64,000 bases of DNA from Pseudothermotoga sp. (GTDB lineage Bacteria > Thermotogota > Thermotogae > Thermotogales > DSM-5069), in assembly GCA_003510135.1 (NCBI GenBank), contig DOKY01000026.1, forward strand, positions 2,376 through 66,375, in the 5' to 3' direction. Of this stretch, positions 34,468-43,334 are shown in pieces. The notes below the pieces were generated by a model. The model was not told the origin of the DNA and ran no database searches. It was given only the letters and a program-made list of their open reading frames with translations. Position numbers and translations under genes: made by a program. The number at the start of each line of letters is the position of its first letter. The first letter of the stretch is position 1.

Positions 34468-35469
34468 TCATCCTCCCTTCCTGAGAGTCAAACCAAATTT
34501 TTCCATGAGCTTTTGCTTAACTTCCTCAAGAGATTTGGGCCCAAAGTTCTTGATCTTCAAAAGATCCTCTTCCGTACGCTTCAAAAGATCGCCTATTGTT
34601 TCGATCTTGTCCCTTCTCAGGCAGTTCAGCGACCTTATAGACAGTTCGAGTTCGTCTATCTTCTTCGAATAGACGGACTCTTCCTCGACGTGTGGAACCT
34701 GTTCCGCGACCATTTCTTCCTGCGCTGCCACGGTAACAAACTCTGTGGACAAAGGCGCCATGCTGGAAGGTAAACTTTCGTCTATGACCTTGAAGTGGTT
34801 CATAAGGGTATCGATCGCCCGCTTCAGTGCCTCGTGCGGAAAGATGGACTTCTTTGTCCAAACCTCTAGCACGAGTTTGTCATAGTCGGTACGTTTGGCC
34901 ACCCTCGCGCTTTCAACTTTGAAGTTCACCCGAAGGACCGGAGAAAAGACCCCGTCGATCGGTATGGAACCTATTTCCGGATGTTCTTCTAAGTCCCGGG
35001 CGGGCACGAAGCCTTTTCCTGCCTGAACGTAGAGTTCGAACAACAGGTCCGCCTCTTCGTCCAGTGTGGCTATTTTCAACCCCGGGTTCACCACCTCGAT
35101 ACCTGCGGGTGTCTTTATGTCTCCGGCCAGCAACAGGCCAGGTCCTTTCTTTTCAACCGTTATCTTGATTCTCTCTTTAACGGGGACTTCCGCCCTCAAC
35201 TGGACCTTCTTCAAATTGAGGATGATCTCCAGGATATCTTCTTTGACACCCGGTAGCGTGTCGAATTCGTGGTATCTTTCGGGCTTTATGAACCTCAGAC
35301 CCACGATGGCTATGGAAGGTATCGAAGACAGGAGCACTCTCCTCAGTGCGTTGCCTATCGTGATACCGTATCCCTTCTCGAGTGGTGAGAAAACGTATCT
35401 GGCGTAGTAACAATCTGCATCCGATCGCTCTTCTTCCACCTTCAGTCTCTTCGGTATCATGAATTCCAT
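34468..35469 (-). CDS. rpoA: DNA-directed RNA polymerase subunit alpha
   Basis: Alpha subunit of 333 residues that nucleates polymerase assembly. The N-terminal dimerisation domain has 'GYGITIGNALRRVLLSSIPS'; the C-terminal DNA/activator-binding domain has 'ELSIRSLNCLRRDKIETIGDL' (both seen in part) and ends 'LTLRKGG'. ATG 35469 lies six bases after GAGGTGA; two earlier starts overlap that site or the rpsD stop. Confidence 0.97.
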   Translation of the reverse strand: MEFMIPKRLKVEEERSDADCYYARYVFSPLEKGYGITIGNALRRVLLSSIPSIAIVGLRFIKPERYHEFDTLPGVKEDILEIILNLKKVQLRAEVPVKERIKITVEKKGPGLLLAGDIKTPAGIEVVNPGLKIATLDEEADLLFELYVQAGKGFVPARDLEEHPEIGSIPIDGVFSPVLRVNFKVESARVAKRTDYDKLVLEVWTKKSIFPHEALKRAIDTLMNHFKVIDESLPSSMAPLSTEFVTVAAQEEMVAEQVPHVEEESVYSKKIDELELSIRSLNCLRRDKIETIGDLLKRTEEDLLKIKNFGPKSLEEVKQKLMEKFGLTLRKGG

Positions 35470-35474
35470 CCACA

Positions 35475-36104
35475 TCACCTCGAGTAGAGCTCGACAATCG
35501 CTTGAACATCAACGGGCAGATCGGTGAGCTCTTCGAGCTTCGGCATTCTTTCGAAGGTACCACGATATGCATCGAAGTCCACCTGTATCCATGGCACGAT
35601 CGTTCTACCTTTGGCGAGCTCCACGGATCTCTTTATGACGTCGATCGACCTGCTCGATTCCTTGACTTCAACGATGTCTCCTGGTTTCAAAAGGTAAGAA
35701 GGTATGTTAACTTTCTTGCCGTTCACCAAGAAATGTCCGTGTGTTACAAGCTGCCTTGCCTGTCTACGATTGATGGCAAAACCCATCCTGAAAACAACGT
35801 TGTCTAAGCGCGATTCCACGAGTCTGACGAGGTTCTCTCGCGTATCGCCAGCCATCCTCAGCGCTCGATCGAAATACCTTCTGAACTGTCGTTCCAGAAT
35901 TCCATAGATTCTCTTCATCACCTGTTTCGATCTCAGCTGAAACGCATACTGTGACGTCTTGCCCCTGTTTCTGCCATGATCTCCCGGTGCGAAAGGCCTG
36001 CGATCGAACGCGCACTTCTCTGTGAAACACCTTTCACCTTTCAGATAAAGTTTCATACCTTCTCGCCTGCAGAGACGACAGACGGGTCCTGTGTATCTGG
36101 CCAT
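35475..36104 (-). CDS. rpsD: Ribosomal protein uS4
   Basis: Primary 16S rRNA-binding protein of 209 residues. The N-terminus carries four cysteines (9, 12, 26, 31) in 'CRLC' and 'CFTEKC', the zinc-binding C+ form of S4. The S4 RNA-binding domain begins at 'RLDNVVFRMGFA'. In enteric bacteria S4 represses this operon by translational feedback. Confidence 0.98.
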   Translation of the reverse strand: MARYTGPVCRLCRREGMKLYLKGERCFTEKCAFDRRPFAPGDHGRNRGKTSQYAFQLRSKQVMKRIYGILERQFRRYFDRALRMAGDTRENLVRLVESRLDNVVFRMGFAINRRQARQLVTHGHFLVNGKKVNIPSYLLKPGDIVEVKESSRSIDVIKRSVELAKGRTIVPWIQVDFDAYRGTFERMPKLEELTDLPVDVQAIVELYSR

Positions 36105-36119
36105 CCAATTTCCCTCCTC

Positions 36120-36506
36120 TTACACTCTCCGCTTCTTCTTTGGCCTGCAACCGTTGAACGGTATCGGGGTCACATCCTTGATCGAATCCACTTCCAGACC
36201 GGCGGCCTGCAAGGTTCTTATTGCCGCTTCTCGACCAGGCCCCGGTCCCTTAACCAGCACATCGACTCTCTTTATGCCCATTCTCAAAGCTTCCTTCGCC
36301 ACCTTATCGGCTGCGAGCTGTGCAGCGTATGGAGTCCCTTTTCTGGTTCCTTCAAAGCCAACCGTTCCTCCGCTCGCCCACGTCAAAACGGCACCATCTT
36401 GGTCCGTCAGGGTCACGATAGTGTTGTTGAACGTGGACTTTATGTGAACGATCGCCCGGTCGATCTGTACTTTTCTTTTCCTTCTGCTCTCAGACCTTCT
36501 TGCCAT
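36120..36506 (-). CDS. rpsK: Ribosomal protein uS11
   Basis: Platform protein of the 30S subunit, 128 residues. 'HIKSTFNNTIVTLTDQDGAVLTWASGG' (in part) and the C-terminal 'DVTPIPFNGCRPKKKRRV' are diagnostic. It lies between uS13 and uS4, the standard order. Confidence 0.98.
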   Translation of the reverse strand: MARRSESRRKRKVQIDRAIVHIKSTFNNTIVTLTDQDGAVLTWASGGTVGFEGTRKGTPYAAQLAADKVAKEALRMGIKRVDVLVKGPGPGREAAIRTLQAAGLEVDSIKDVTPIPFNGCRPKKKRRV

Positions 36507-36525
36507 TTTTTATCCCTCCTCAAGA

Positions 36526-36912
36526 TCAAACGGCCTGTTCCTTCTTTTTCTTCGTCTTGATCCTGCTGGGTCTTGGACCCTTCCTCGTTCGCGCATTGTG
36601 ACGCGTGCTCTGGCCACGGACCGGGAGGCCAAGCTTGTGGCGAACACCCCTGTAGCAACCTATGTCAATCAGACGCTTGATGTTTCTGTTCACCTCGGCC
36701 CTCAATTCTCCTTCTACTTTGAAGTGATCCTGAATGTACTTCGTTATCTTGTTAACTTCTTCGTCAGTGAGATCCTTCACTCGTTTGTTCATGTCAACGC
36801 CAGTGTTCTTGAGTATCTCCATCGCCCGCGTTTTGCCGATGCCGTATATGTACGTGAGAGCAACGAAGCATTTCTTGTTCGCGGGCAACTCGACTCCCAT
36901 GATGCGCGCCAT
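36526..36912 (-). CDS. rpsM: Ribosomal protein uS13
   Basis: Head protein of the 30S subunit that contacts 50S and P-site tRNA, 128 residues. 'YIYGIGKTRAMEIL' and the C-terminal basic tail 'RGQSTRHNARTRKGPR' are typical. GAGGAGGG lies upstream of the ATG. Confidence 0.98.
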   Translation of the reverse strand: MARIMGVELPANKKCFVALTYIYGIGKTRAMEILKNTGVDMNKRVKDLTDEEVNKITKYIQDHFKVEGELRAEVNRNIKRLIDIGCYRGVRHKLGLPVRGQSTRHNARTRKGPRPSRIKTKKKKEQAV

Positions 36913-36924
36913 TCGTTTCCCTCC

Positions 36925-37041
36925 TCAACCCTGCTTCTGATTGTGTTTGGGGTTCGCTTTACATATCACCAGTACTCTGCCTTTTCTCCTCACGATCTGA
37001 CAGTACTCACATCTCTTTTTGACGGAAGATCTAACCTTCAC
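36925..37041 (-). CDS. rpmJ: Ribosomal protein bL36
   Basis: Tiny 38-residue protein read directly from the gap between infA and rpsM. It begins 'KVRSSVKKRCEYCQIVRRKG' and ends 'NPKHNQKQG', with the CxxC, Cys and His set of the zinc-binding form. Start is GTG 37041 with AAGGAG ten bases upstream. Position matches the standard infA-rpmJ-rpsM order. Confidence 0.95.
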   Translation of the reverse strand: MKVRSSVKKRCEYCQIVRRKGRVLVICKANPKHNQKQG

Positions 37042-37062
37042 GGTTGATCAGCTCCTTTCCTT

Positions 37063-37305
37063 CTAATCCATGTCTGATTTCTTGTCAAGTTTTTTCCTGT
37101 AAACGATTCTTCCCTTCGTGAGATCGTATATGGAAAGTTCCACAACGACCCTGTCTCCAGGAAGGAGTTTGATGAAGTTCTTCCTCATCCTCCCGGAGAT
37201 CTGGGCCAGAACTTTGTGTCCGTTGTCAAGTTCAACGAGGAACGTCGCGTTTCTACGGGCTTCAACGATGGTACCTTCCATTTTGATCACGTCTTCCTTG
37301 GGCAT
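37063..37305 (-). CDS. infA: Translation initiation factor IF-1
   Basis: S1-fold protein that binds the ribosomal A site in initiation. The core reads 'IKMEGTIVEARRNATFLVEL', 'GHKVLAQISGRMRKNFIKLL' and 'VELSIYDLTKGRIVYR'. ATG 37305 lies seven bases after AAGGAG and gives 80 residues, slightly longer than the usual 72 owing to a charged tail. An earlier in-frame start at 37323 overlaps the map gene and is rejected. Confidence 0.97.
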   Translation of the reverse strand: MPKEDVIKMEGTIVEARRNATFLVELDNGHKVLAQISGRMRKNFIKLLPGDRVVVELSIYDLTKGRIVYRKKLDKKSDMD

Positions 37306-37309
37306 TGCA

Positions 37310-38065
37310 TCACTCCTTGTCAACTGTCAGAACTTCGGCTCCATCCTCTTGCACGAGCACCGTGTGTTCAAAATGTGCGCTCCTCTTTCGGTCTGCCATG
37401 ATCACAGTCCAGCCATCGTCGAGCAGCATAGTTTTCCAGTCTCCTTCGCACGCCATCACTTCTATCGCCAGCGTCATACCCGGGATGAGCGTGATACCCG
37501 TTCCGGGCCTGCCATAATTGGGTATCTCAGGTTCCTCGTGTAACTGTCTGCCGACCCCATGACCGACGTAGTCCCGGATCACGTTGAAACCGGCAGCTTC
37601 AACGGTGCTCTGGATGGCGTACGATACGTCCCCAACCTTGTACCCTTTCTTGGCGAAGCGGATGGCATTTTCGAGAGCCAGCTTCGTCGTATCGACCAGT
37701 CTCTTTGCAACCTCGTCAACTTCGCCCACGCAATAGGTCTTTGCTCCATCTCCATAGTAACCTTCGTAGATGGCACCCACATCCACTGAGACGATATCTC
37801 CCTTTTTAAAGACCTTCCTTTTCAGAGGAGCACCGTGCAGTATCTCCTCGTTGACCGACACACAAGTTGCATACTTGTATCCTCTGTATCCTTTGAAGGC
37901 CGGTTTCACCTTCAACTCTTTGAACCTCTTCTCAACGAACTGTTCCACATCCGCAGCTGTGGCGCCTTCCACAACAATTGCTTCGATTTCCTTTAAAACG
38001 ATCGCTACAGATCTGCAGGCGATCCTCATTCTTTCTATCTCCTGCGCTGATTTCACTCTGATCAA
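37310..38065 (-). CDS. map: Methionine aminopeptidase, type I
   Basis: Metalloenzyme of 251 residues that removes N-terminal methionine from new proteins. Metal ligands fit the family: Asp in 'VSVDVGAIYEGYYGDGAKT' (two Asp), His in 'YVGHGVGRQLHEEPEIPN', and Glu in 'LAIEVMAC'. TTG start overlaps the adk stop as TTGA with AAGGTGAT upstream. Confidence 0.97.
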   Translation of the reverse strand: MIRVKSAQEIERMRIACRSVAIVLKEIEAIVVEGATAADVEQFVEKRFKELKVKPAFKGYRGYKYATCVSVNEEILHGAPLKRKVFKKGDIVSVDVGAIYEGYYGDGAKTYCVGEVDEVAKRLVDTTKLALENAIRFAKKGYKVGDVSYAIQSTVEAAGFNVIRDYVGHGVGRQLHEEPEIPNYGRPGTGITLIPGMTLAIEVMACEGDWKTMLLDDGWTVIMADRKRSAHFEHTVLVQEDGAEVLTVDKE

Positions 38066-38715
38066 GCTATCACCTTTTTCAACGCTTCGACGGCTTTTTG
38101 AACGGTATTTCGGTGATCTGCCTCGGCATCGATCTCGACCAGAATACCCCTCTCTTTATAGTAATTTATCAAGGGAGCCGTCGTCTCGGTGTAAACCCTG
38201 AATCTGTTTCTAACTACGTCCTCTTTGTCATCGTCGCGTTGAACCAGTTTCGTTCCACAGTCATCGCAGATTTCATCCTTCTTCGGCGGCATGGACAGCA
38301 GGTTGTAAATTTTACCACATTTTGGGCAAACTCTCCTGTTCGTCAACCGCTTGACTACGACATCCTCACTCACCTTTAAATAGAGCACCGCATCGAGTTT
38401 GTGACCCATGTTTTTCAACATTTCGTCGAGTGCAGAAGCTTGCTGCACGGTGCGGGGATACCCATCGAGAATGAAACCATCCTTGCAATCAGGTTTGGAA
38501 ATCCTATCCCTCACCAGTCTGTTCACTATCTCGTCCGGTACAAGCGCACCAGAGCTCAATATGTGTTGAACCTGCTTGCCGAGCTCCGAGCCAGATGCAA
38601 CCGCCTCTCTGAACATGTCTCCAGTGGAAATATGAGGCACGCTGAACAGTTCTACTAAGTCCCTTGCAAGGGTACCTTTCCCGGCTCCCGGCGCTCCGAG
38701 CAGGACGATCCTCAT
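38062..38715 (-). CDS. adk: Adenylate kinase
   Basis: Converts AMP and ATP to two ADP. The 217 residues have the P-loop 'GAPGAGKGTLA', the AMP-binding 'ISTGDMFR' and 'DGYPRTVQQA', and a long LID domain with four cysteines ('CPKCG', 'CDDCG'), the zinc-stabilised type common in Gram-positive and thermophilic bacteria. Confidence 0.98.
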   Translation of the reverse strand: MRIVLLGAPGAGKGTLARDLVELFSVPHISTGDMFREAVASGSELGKQVQHILSSGALVPDEIVNRLVRDRISKPDCKDGFILDGYPRTVQQASALDEMLKNMGHKLDAVLYLKVSEDVVVKRLTNRRVCPKCGKIYNLLSMPPKKDEICDDCGTKLVQRDDDKEDVVRNRFRVYTETTAPLINYYKERGILVEIDAEADHRNTVQKAVEALKKVIA

Positions 38716-38716
38716 T

Positions 38717-39997
38717 TCACTTCAGCCCTTTCTTCACGAATCCTTCATAATGTCTCATGATCATGTGCGCTTCCATCTGCTGTAACACATCGAGTGCTAC
38801 ACCAACAGCTATCAGCGTGGATGTGCCACCTATGACTATGTTGACCCTGGTAACTGCCTCAACGAAGTGCGGCAACAACGCTATGACCACCAGGAACACG
38901 GCACCCAAAAACGTGACTCTGCTCAAGACGCGTTGAATGTATTCTTCCGTGGGTCTGCCAGGTCTTATCCCCGGTATGAATCCACCATATTTTCTCACAT
39001 TTTCTGATACTTCGTGCGGATCGAAGACAACGACACTGTAAAAGTATGTGAAGAAGAACACCAACAGACCGTAAAGTATTATATACAGGGCGTTGCCCGG
39101 AGAAAAAATAGTACGCAACCATTGCACCCCGGTCATCTCGGCGATCGCTGCAGGGATCATAACTATGGCACTCGCGAATATGATGGGTATTACGCCTCCC
39201 TGGTTCACCTTGATTGGGATGTATGTGGACGCACCACCGTACACACGTCTTCCAACGACGCGCGTGGCGTACTGTATTGTGATTCTTCGTTCCGCTTGCT
39301 GAACGTATATGATGCCTGCAACCGTTACTACAGCGATTACAATCAGGAAGATCCAGCCGAACAGGTTCAAGTTACCGAGCAACACTCTTCCGAAGTAACT
39401 TGGGTATCTTGCAACGATACCTGCAAAGATCAGGACAGAAATGCCGTTACCTATACCCTTCTCCGTGATCCTGTCTCCCAACCAGAGGAGGAACATCGTG
39501 CCTGCAAGCATCGAAATGGTGGAGATCAATACGAACACCATGGGGCTGAGACCGTAAGCAACTATGTCTGGACTCTGCCTCACGAGACTGAAAGACACGA
39601 TGAAAGACTGAAAGGCACCGAGCACGATTGTCAAGTTTCGTGTGTATTTGGCGAACTTCTTCCTGCCCTCCTCACCTTCTCTGAGCATCTCGCGCAACTT
39701 GGTTATAACGGAAGAGAGCAATTGCAGAACTATAGACGCATTTATATAAGGTGTGACACTCATGGCGAAGATCGAAAAGTTCTCCAAAGCTCCACCAGTG
39801 AACACATCATAAAAGCTTATGATACCACCAGCTGCCGCACCGCTGAAGCGTTTGAACGCCTCAGCCCAGGCCTGGATATTTATGCCCGGCACGGGAATGT
39901 ACACACCCAACCTGAAGACGATCAATGTCAGAACAGTGAAAAGTATCCTGTCGCGCAGTTCAGGTATTTTGAAAGCGTTTCGAAGGGCTTTCCACAC
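38717..39997 (-). CDS. secY: Protein translocase subunit SecY
   Basis: Central channel of the Sec machinery, 426 residues with ten membrane helices. Signatures include 'GVYIPVPGINIQAW' in the plug region, 'GITPYI'-like 'SVTPYINASIVLQLL', and 'PGIRPGRPTEEYI' in the C5 loop. Start is GTG; GAGGTGAT lies in the rplO end. Position before adk is standard. Confidence 0.98.
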   Translation of the reverse strand: MWKALRNAFKIPELRDRILFTVLTLIVFRLGVYIPVPGINIQAWAEAFKRFSGAAAGGIISFYDVFTGGALENFSIFAMSVTPYINASIVLQLLSSVITKLREMLREGEEGRKKFAKYTRNLTIVLGAFQSFIVSFSLVRQSPDIVAYGLSPMVFVLISTISMLAGTMFLLWLGDRITEKGIGNGISVLIFAGIVARYPSYFGRVLLGNLNLFGWIFLIVIAVVTVAGIIYVQQAERRITIQYATRVVGRRVYGGASTYIPIKVNQGGVIPIIFASAIVMIPAAIAEMTGVQWLRTIFSPGNALYIILYGLLVFFFTYFYSVVVFDPHEVSENVRKYGGFIPGIRPGRPTEEYIQRVLSRVTFLGAVFLVVIALLPHFVEAVTRVNIVIGGTSTLIAVGVALDVLQQMEAHMIMRHYEGFVKKGLK

Positions 39998-39998
39998 G

Positions 39999-40448
39999 TT
40001 ATATCACCTCTGCCCTTCCCCCGACCGCTTCGATGGCCTTCCTTGCTGTCTCGCTGAATGCATGGGCCTTCACGATCAAGGGTTTGGTCAACTCACCATT
40101 CCCCAGAATCTTCACACCGTCTTTGAGCTTTTTCACTACACCAAGCTTGATCAGTTTCTCGGGTGTGACTTCTTCGCCCGATTCGAACCTCTCTTCGAGA
40201 GTTTTGAGGTTGACGATCGCATAATCTTTGTGCACAAAGCTCTTGAATCCCACTTTGGGCAATCTTCTGTGCAGGGGAGTCTGACCACCCTCGTGCCACG
40301 GATGAACCTTTCCAGTGCCTCGCGACTTCTGACCCTTGTGACCTTTACCGGAGGTCTTGCCAAGGCCAGAACCTATGCCTCTACCAACCCTCTTGGGCTC
40401 CTTGACCGAACCCGGCGTGGGTTTGAGATCTTCAAGTCGCAGCGCCAT
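39999..40448 (-). CDS. rplO: Ribosomal protein uL15
   Basis: Protein of 149 residues in the 50S core. Glycine/basic N-terminal extension ('RVGRGIGSGLGKTSGKGHKG') penetrates the rRNA; C-terminus 'VKAHAFSETARKAIEAVGG' is typical. Follows rpmD by three bases. Confidence 0.98.
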   Translation of the reverse strand: MALRLEDLKPTPGSVKEPKRVGRGIGSGLGKTSGKGHKGQKSRGTGKVHPWHEGGQTPLHRRLPKVGFKSFVHKDYAIVNLKTLEERFESGEEVTPEKLIKLGVVKKLKDGVKILGNGELTKPLIVKAHAFSETARKAIEAVGGRAEVI

Positions 40449-40451
40449 ATT

Positions 40452-40643
40452 TCATTCCTCCTCCGATATCTCATCAACTTTGACGAGGTGTCTAACTTTC
40501 TTGATCATACCCAGTACTTGAGGTGTTTTGGGTTTAACCACTCTGTCGTGCAGTTTTTTCAGACCAAGTGCCTTCAGAGTTGCCCTCTGATCGTACCTGT
40601 AACCTATGGGACTCTTTACAAGTTCCACGATGATCCTCGCCAC
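40452..40643 (-). CDS. rpmD: Ribosomal protein uL30
   Basis: Short 63-residue 50S protein with the motif 'KSPIGYRYDQRATLKALGL' and 'MIKKVRHLVKV'. GTG start lies just past the rpsE stop; the likely ribosome binding site GGGGG is inside the rpsE end. Confidence 0.96.
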   Translation of the reverse strand: MARIIVELVKSPIGYRYDQRATLKALGLKKLHDRVVKPKTPQVLGMIKKVRHLVKVDEISEEE

Positions 40644-40646
40644 AGC

Positions 40647-41186
40647 TCAAGCCCCCTTCTTCGCTCCGCGAATAACTTGTCCCACACCCAAGTCTCTCAA
40701 TCTTGCGGCTTTATCCGGTGGAACCAGATTCTTGAGAGCTTTAATAGTAGCAAGAGCCAGGTTCACTGGGTTGGTTGAGCCTAATGATTTCGTGAGCACG
40801 TTTTGAACTCCCGCAAGTTCCACAACAGCTCTGACGACCGATCCAGCTATAATTCCCGTACCGGGTGCTGCGGGTTTCAGCAGGACTACAGATGCATCTT
40901 GCTTCGCGGTCGTCTCGTGGGGTATGGTTCCCCTGTAAAGAGGAACCTCAATCAGAGCCTCACGCGCCGCACTCAGCGCTTTCCTTATCGCATCTGGGAC
41001 CTCTCTGGCTTTTCCTATGCCAACGCCCACCTTGCCCTTTCTATTTCCAACAACCGCCAGAACTCTGAAACTAAGAGTTTTTCCACCCTTCGTGACCTTT
41101 GCCGTCCTTCTTATCTCGACTATACGCTCTTCAAACTCCTCGGTTTCCCTTTTGACAACCTCTTCTTCCAGTATTTCATCCACCAT
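40647..41186 (-). CDS. rpsE: Ribosomal protein uS5
   Basis: 30S protein of 179 residues important for mRNA entry and decoding accuracy. Contains 'RTAKVTKGGKTLSFRVLAVV', 'GKVGVGIGKAREVPDAI' and 'GSTNPVNLALATIKAL'. GGAGGTG precedes the ATG by eight bases. Confidence 0.98.
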   Translation of the reverse strand: MVDEILEEEVVKRETEEFEERIVEIRRTAKVTKGGKTLSFRVLAVVGNRKGKVGVGIGKAREVPDAIRKALSAAREALIEVPLYRGTIPHETTAKQDASVVLLKPAAPGTGIIAGSVVRAVVELAGVQNVLTKSLGSTNPVNLALATIKALKNLVPPDKAARLRDLGVGQVIRGAKKGA

Positions 41187-41201
41187 TTTTTACACACCTC
41201 C

Positions 41202-41570
41202 TCAGAATTGCAAGCCTGCTTCTCTTGCAGCGTCGGCCAACGCTCTGATTCTACCGTGGTACTTGAAACCTCCACGATCGAACACGACCGTTTTGATTCC
41301 CAGACTCAAGGCCCGCTGAGCGATCAATTTACCAACCTCTTTTGCAGCATCAACGTTGTACGTTTTTGGCAATCTTTGCCGCAACTCTTTGTCGAGCGTG
41401 GAAGCTGAAACGAGCGTGTGACCCTTGGTGTCATCGATTATTTGAGCGTATATGTGCTTTTCACTCCTGTAAACGGCTAGCCGAGGCCTCTCTGTTGTAC
41501 CCTTCACTTTCTTTCTGATTCTGAGGTGTCTCTTGATTCTCTTCAAGTTTCGATCCTCTTTTTTTATCAC
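41202..41570 (-). CDS. rplR: Ribosomal protein uL18
   Basis: 5S rRNA-binding protein of 122 residues. 'RPRLAVYRSEKHIYAQIIDD' and the C-terminal 'FDRGGFKYHGRIRALADAAREAGL' (seen in part) identify it. GTG start 14 bases after rplF. Confidence 0.98.
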   Translation of the reverse strand: MIKKEDRNLKRIKRHLRIRKKVKGTTERPRLAVYRSEKHIYAQIIDDTKGHTLVSASTLDKELRQRLPKTYNVDAAKEVGKLIAQRALSLGIKTVVFDRGGFKYHGRIRALADAAREAGLQF

Positions 41571-41584
41571 GTCAAATGCCCCCT

Positions 41585-42139
41585 TTACGCTTTTTTACCT
41601 TCTTTTCTTCTCACCACTTCGTCCTTGTACTTGATACCTTTGCCTGTGTAGACATTGACCTCCCTGTAAGATCTGATGTTGGCAGCAAACTGACCAACCT
41701 TCTGTTTGTCTGCTCCCCTGACTACGATGATGTTGGGTGCGGGTGTCTCGACACTCACGCCCGCTGGAGCTTCAAGCACCACAGGATGTGTGTAACCCAC
41801 CTGAAGTGTCAGTTTGTTACCTTGCGCCTGCGCCCTGTAACCGATTCCTATGATTTCGAGTTGTTTCTCGAAACCCTTGGTTACACCTTGTATCATGTTC
41901 CTTATTAAGGACCAATAGGTGCCCTGGAACATCTTCAAAACGCGCCTGAAGGACTTCCTGATCATCTTTTCCTCATTCTGCCTTACCCAGATGTTGCCGT
42001 CTTGTATTTCAACCTTCACGTACGGAGATAGCTTCTGCGAAAGCGTTCCCTTCGGTCCTTTTACTGTTATCGTGTCAGACTCGAGCTGCACTTCAACACC
42101 GGCGGGAATGACTATGGGTTTTTTCCCGAGCTTGGACAT
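41585..42139 (-). CDS. rplF: Ribosomal protein uL6
   Basis: 50S protein of 184 residues near the factor-binding site. Two duplicated domains, with 'KLGKKPIVIPAGVEVQ' at the start and the C-terminal 'EVNVYTGKGIKYKDEVVRRKEGKKA' region (abbreviated). Confidence 0.98.
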   Translation of the reverse strand: MSKLGKKPIVIPAGVEVQLESDTITVKGPKGTLSQKLSPYVKVEIQDGNIWVRQNEEKMIRKSFRRVLKMFQGTYWSLIRNMIQGVTKGFEKQLEIIGIGYRAQAQGNKLTLQVGYTHPVVLEAPAGVSVETPAPNIIVVRGADKQKVGQFAANIRSYREVNVYTGKGIKYKDEVVRRKEGKKA

Positions 42140-42151
42140 GTTCTCACCTCC

Positions 42152-42556
42152 TCACCAAATGTAGGCGATGACTTCTCCACCAACTCCGAGTTCCCTGGCC
42201 TCTTTGTCGGTCACGACGCCTTTCGAAGTCGTCAGTATCGCTATGCCGAGACCGTTTTTGACTTTCGGTAGTTCGTCTTTCGTAACGTAAATCCTTCGTC
42301 CAGGCTTTGATACTCTCACGATCCCGTGAATCACTCTCTCGCGATTTTTCCTCAAGCCCTTGTACTTCATGTGTATTCTCAGTATCCCTTGTTTGCCGTC
42401 CTCGATGTATTTGTAATCCTGAATGAACCCTTCGCGTTTGAGTATCTCGCAAATCGCACGCTTCACGTTCGAGGCTGGCACGTCCACGTACTCTTTGAAC
42501 GCGACGTTGGCGTTCCTGATTCGCGTGAGCATATCAGCTATCGGGTCGCTCCACAT
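42152..42556 (-). CDS. rpsH: Ribosomal protein uS8
   Basis: 16S rRNA-binding protein of 134 residues. Starts 'DPIADMLTRIRNAN'; the C-terminal motif 'ILTTSKGVVTDKEAR' and final 'GGEVIAYIW' are diagnostic. In E. coli uS8 is the spc-operon translational repressor. Confidence 0.98.
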   Translation of the reverse strand: MWSDPIADMLTRIRNANVAFKEYVDVPASNVKRAICEILKREGFIQDYKYIEDGKQGILRIHMKYKGLRKNRERVIHGIVRVSKPGRRIYVTKDELPKVKNGLGIAILTTSKGVVTDKEARELGVGGEVIAYIW

Positions 42557-42571
42557 CGTTCTCCCTCCTCT

Positions 42572-42757
42572 TCACCAACTTGCCTTCCTGACTCCAGGGA
42601 GCTTGCCCTCCAACGCCATCTTTCTGAAACAGACTCTGCAGAGACCGAATTCCCTGTACACAGACTTGGCTCTACCGCACATGACGCACCTCGTGTACTC
42701 GCGAACTTTGAACTTCTTTGGTCTTTTCCATCTCTCTATCAGGCCTTTTCTTGGCAT
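42572..42757 (-). CDS. rpsZ: Ribosomal protein uS14, zinc-binding type
   Basis: Short 61-residue uS14 with the zinc ribbon 'CVMCG' and 'CRVCF', the C+ type, ending 'LPGVRKASW'. Typical of thermophiles and Gram-positive bacteria. Between rplE and rpsH as usual. Confidence 0.97.
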   Translation of the reverse strand: MPRKGLIERWKRPKKFKVREYTRCVMCGRAKSVYREFGLCRVCFRKMALEGKLPGVRKASW

Positions 42758-42771
42758 CCTCTATCTCCTCC

Positions 42772-43320
42772 TCATTTTCTGAAAGGCAGTCCCAGCAGTT
42801 CCAGCAGTCTCTTCGCTTCCGTGTCGTTCCTGGCCGTGGTGACTATGGTGATGTCCATACCCTGTACTCTCGTGGCTTGGTCCGGTGTGATCTCGGGGAA
42901 TACGAACTGTTCGCTCAGGCCGAAACTGTAGTTACCTCTTCCATCAAAAGAGTCCGGGTTCAGACCACGGAAGTCCCTGACCTTCGGTAGAGCGATGTTC
43001 GCAAGCTTGTACAGAAAGTTCCACATCCTGAGACCACGAAGTGTGACCTTCAGACCGACGTTCATTCCTTTCCTTATCTTGAAGTTTGAAATGCTCTTCT
43101 TGGCTTTCGTGATCACGGGTTTCTGGCCGGTGATGGCAGCAAGCTCGTTCAAGTGCTTCATAAGAAGGTCGGCGTTTCGCGCGCCTTCACCGATCCCCAT
43201 GTTTATGACTATCTTTTCGAGTTTTGGAACTTGATGAATGTTCTTGTATCCAAATTCTTTCATCATTATCGGTACTATCTCTTTTTCGTACTTCTCCTTC
43301 AAAGGCACGTATTGAGCCAT
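42772..43320 (-). CDS. rplE: Ribosomal protein uL5
   Basis: 5S rRNA-binding protein of 182 residues that contacts P-site tRNA. 'VINMGIGEGARNADLL' and 'GKPVI'-like 'TGQKPVITKAKKSISNFK' identify it. ATG 43320 lies nine bases after GAGGAGG; an earlier in-frame start at 43338 lies upstream of that site. Confidence 0.97.
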   Translation of the reverse strand: MAQYVPLKEKYEKEIVPIMMKEFGYKNIHQVPKLEKIVINMGIGEGARNADLLMKHLNELAAITGQKPVITKAKKSISNFKIRKGMNVGLKVTLRGLRMWNFLYKLANIALPKVRDFRGLNPDSFDGRGNYSFGLSEQFVFPEITPDQATRVQGMDITIVTTARNDTEAKRLLELLGLPFRK

Positions 43321-43334
43321 CTTCCGATTCCTCC

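Noticed and set aside
39014..40057. Plus-strand open frame of 347 codons opposite secY
   Set aside because: Antisense shadow of secY and rplO, with no start signal and no recognisable protein features.
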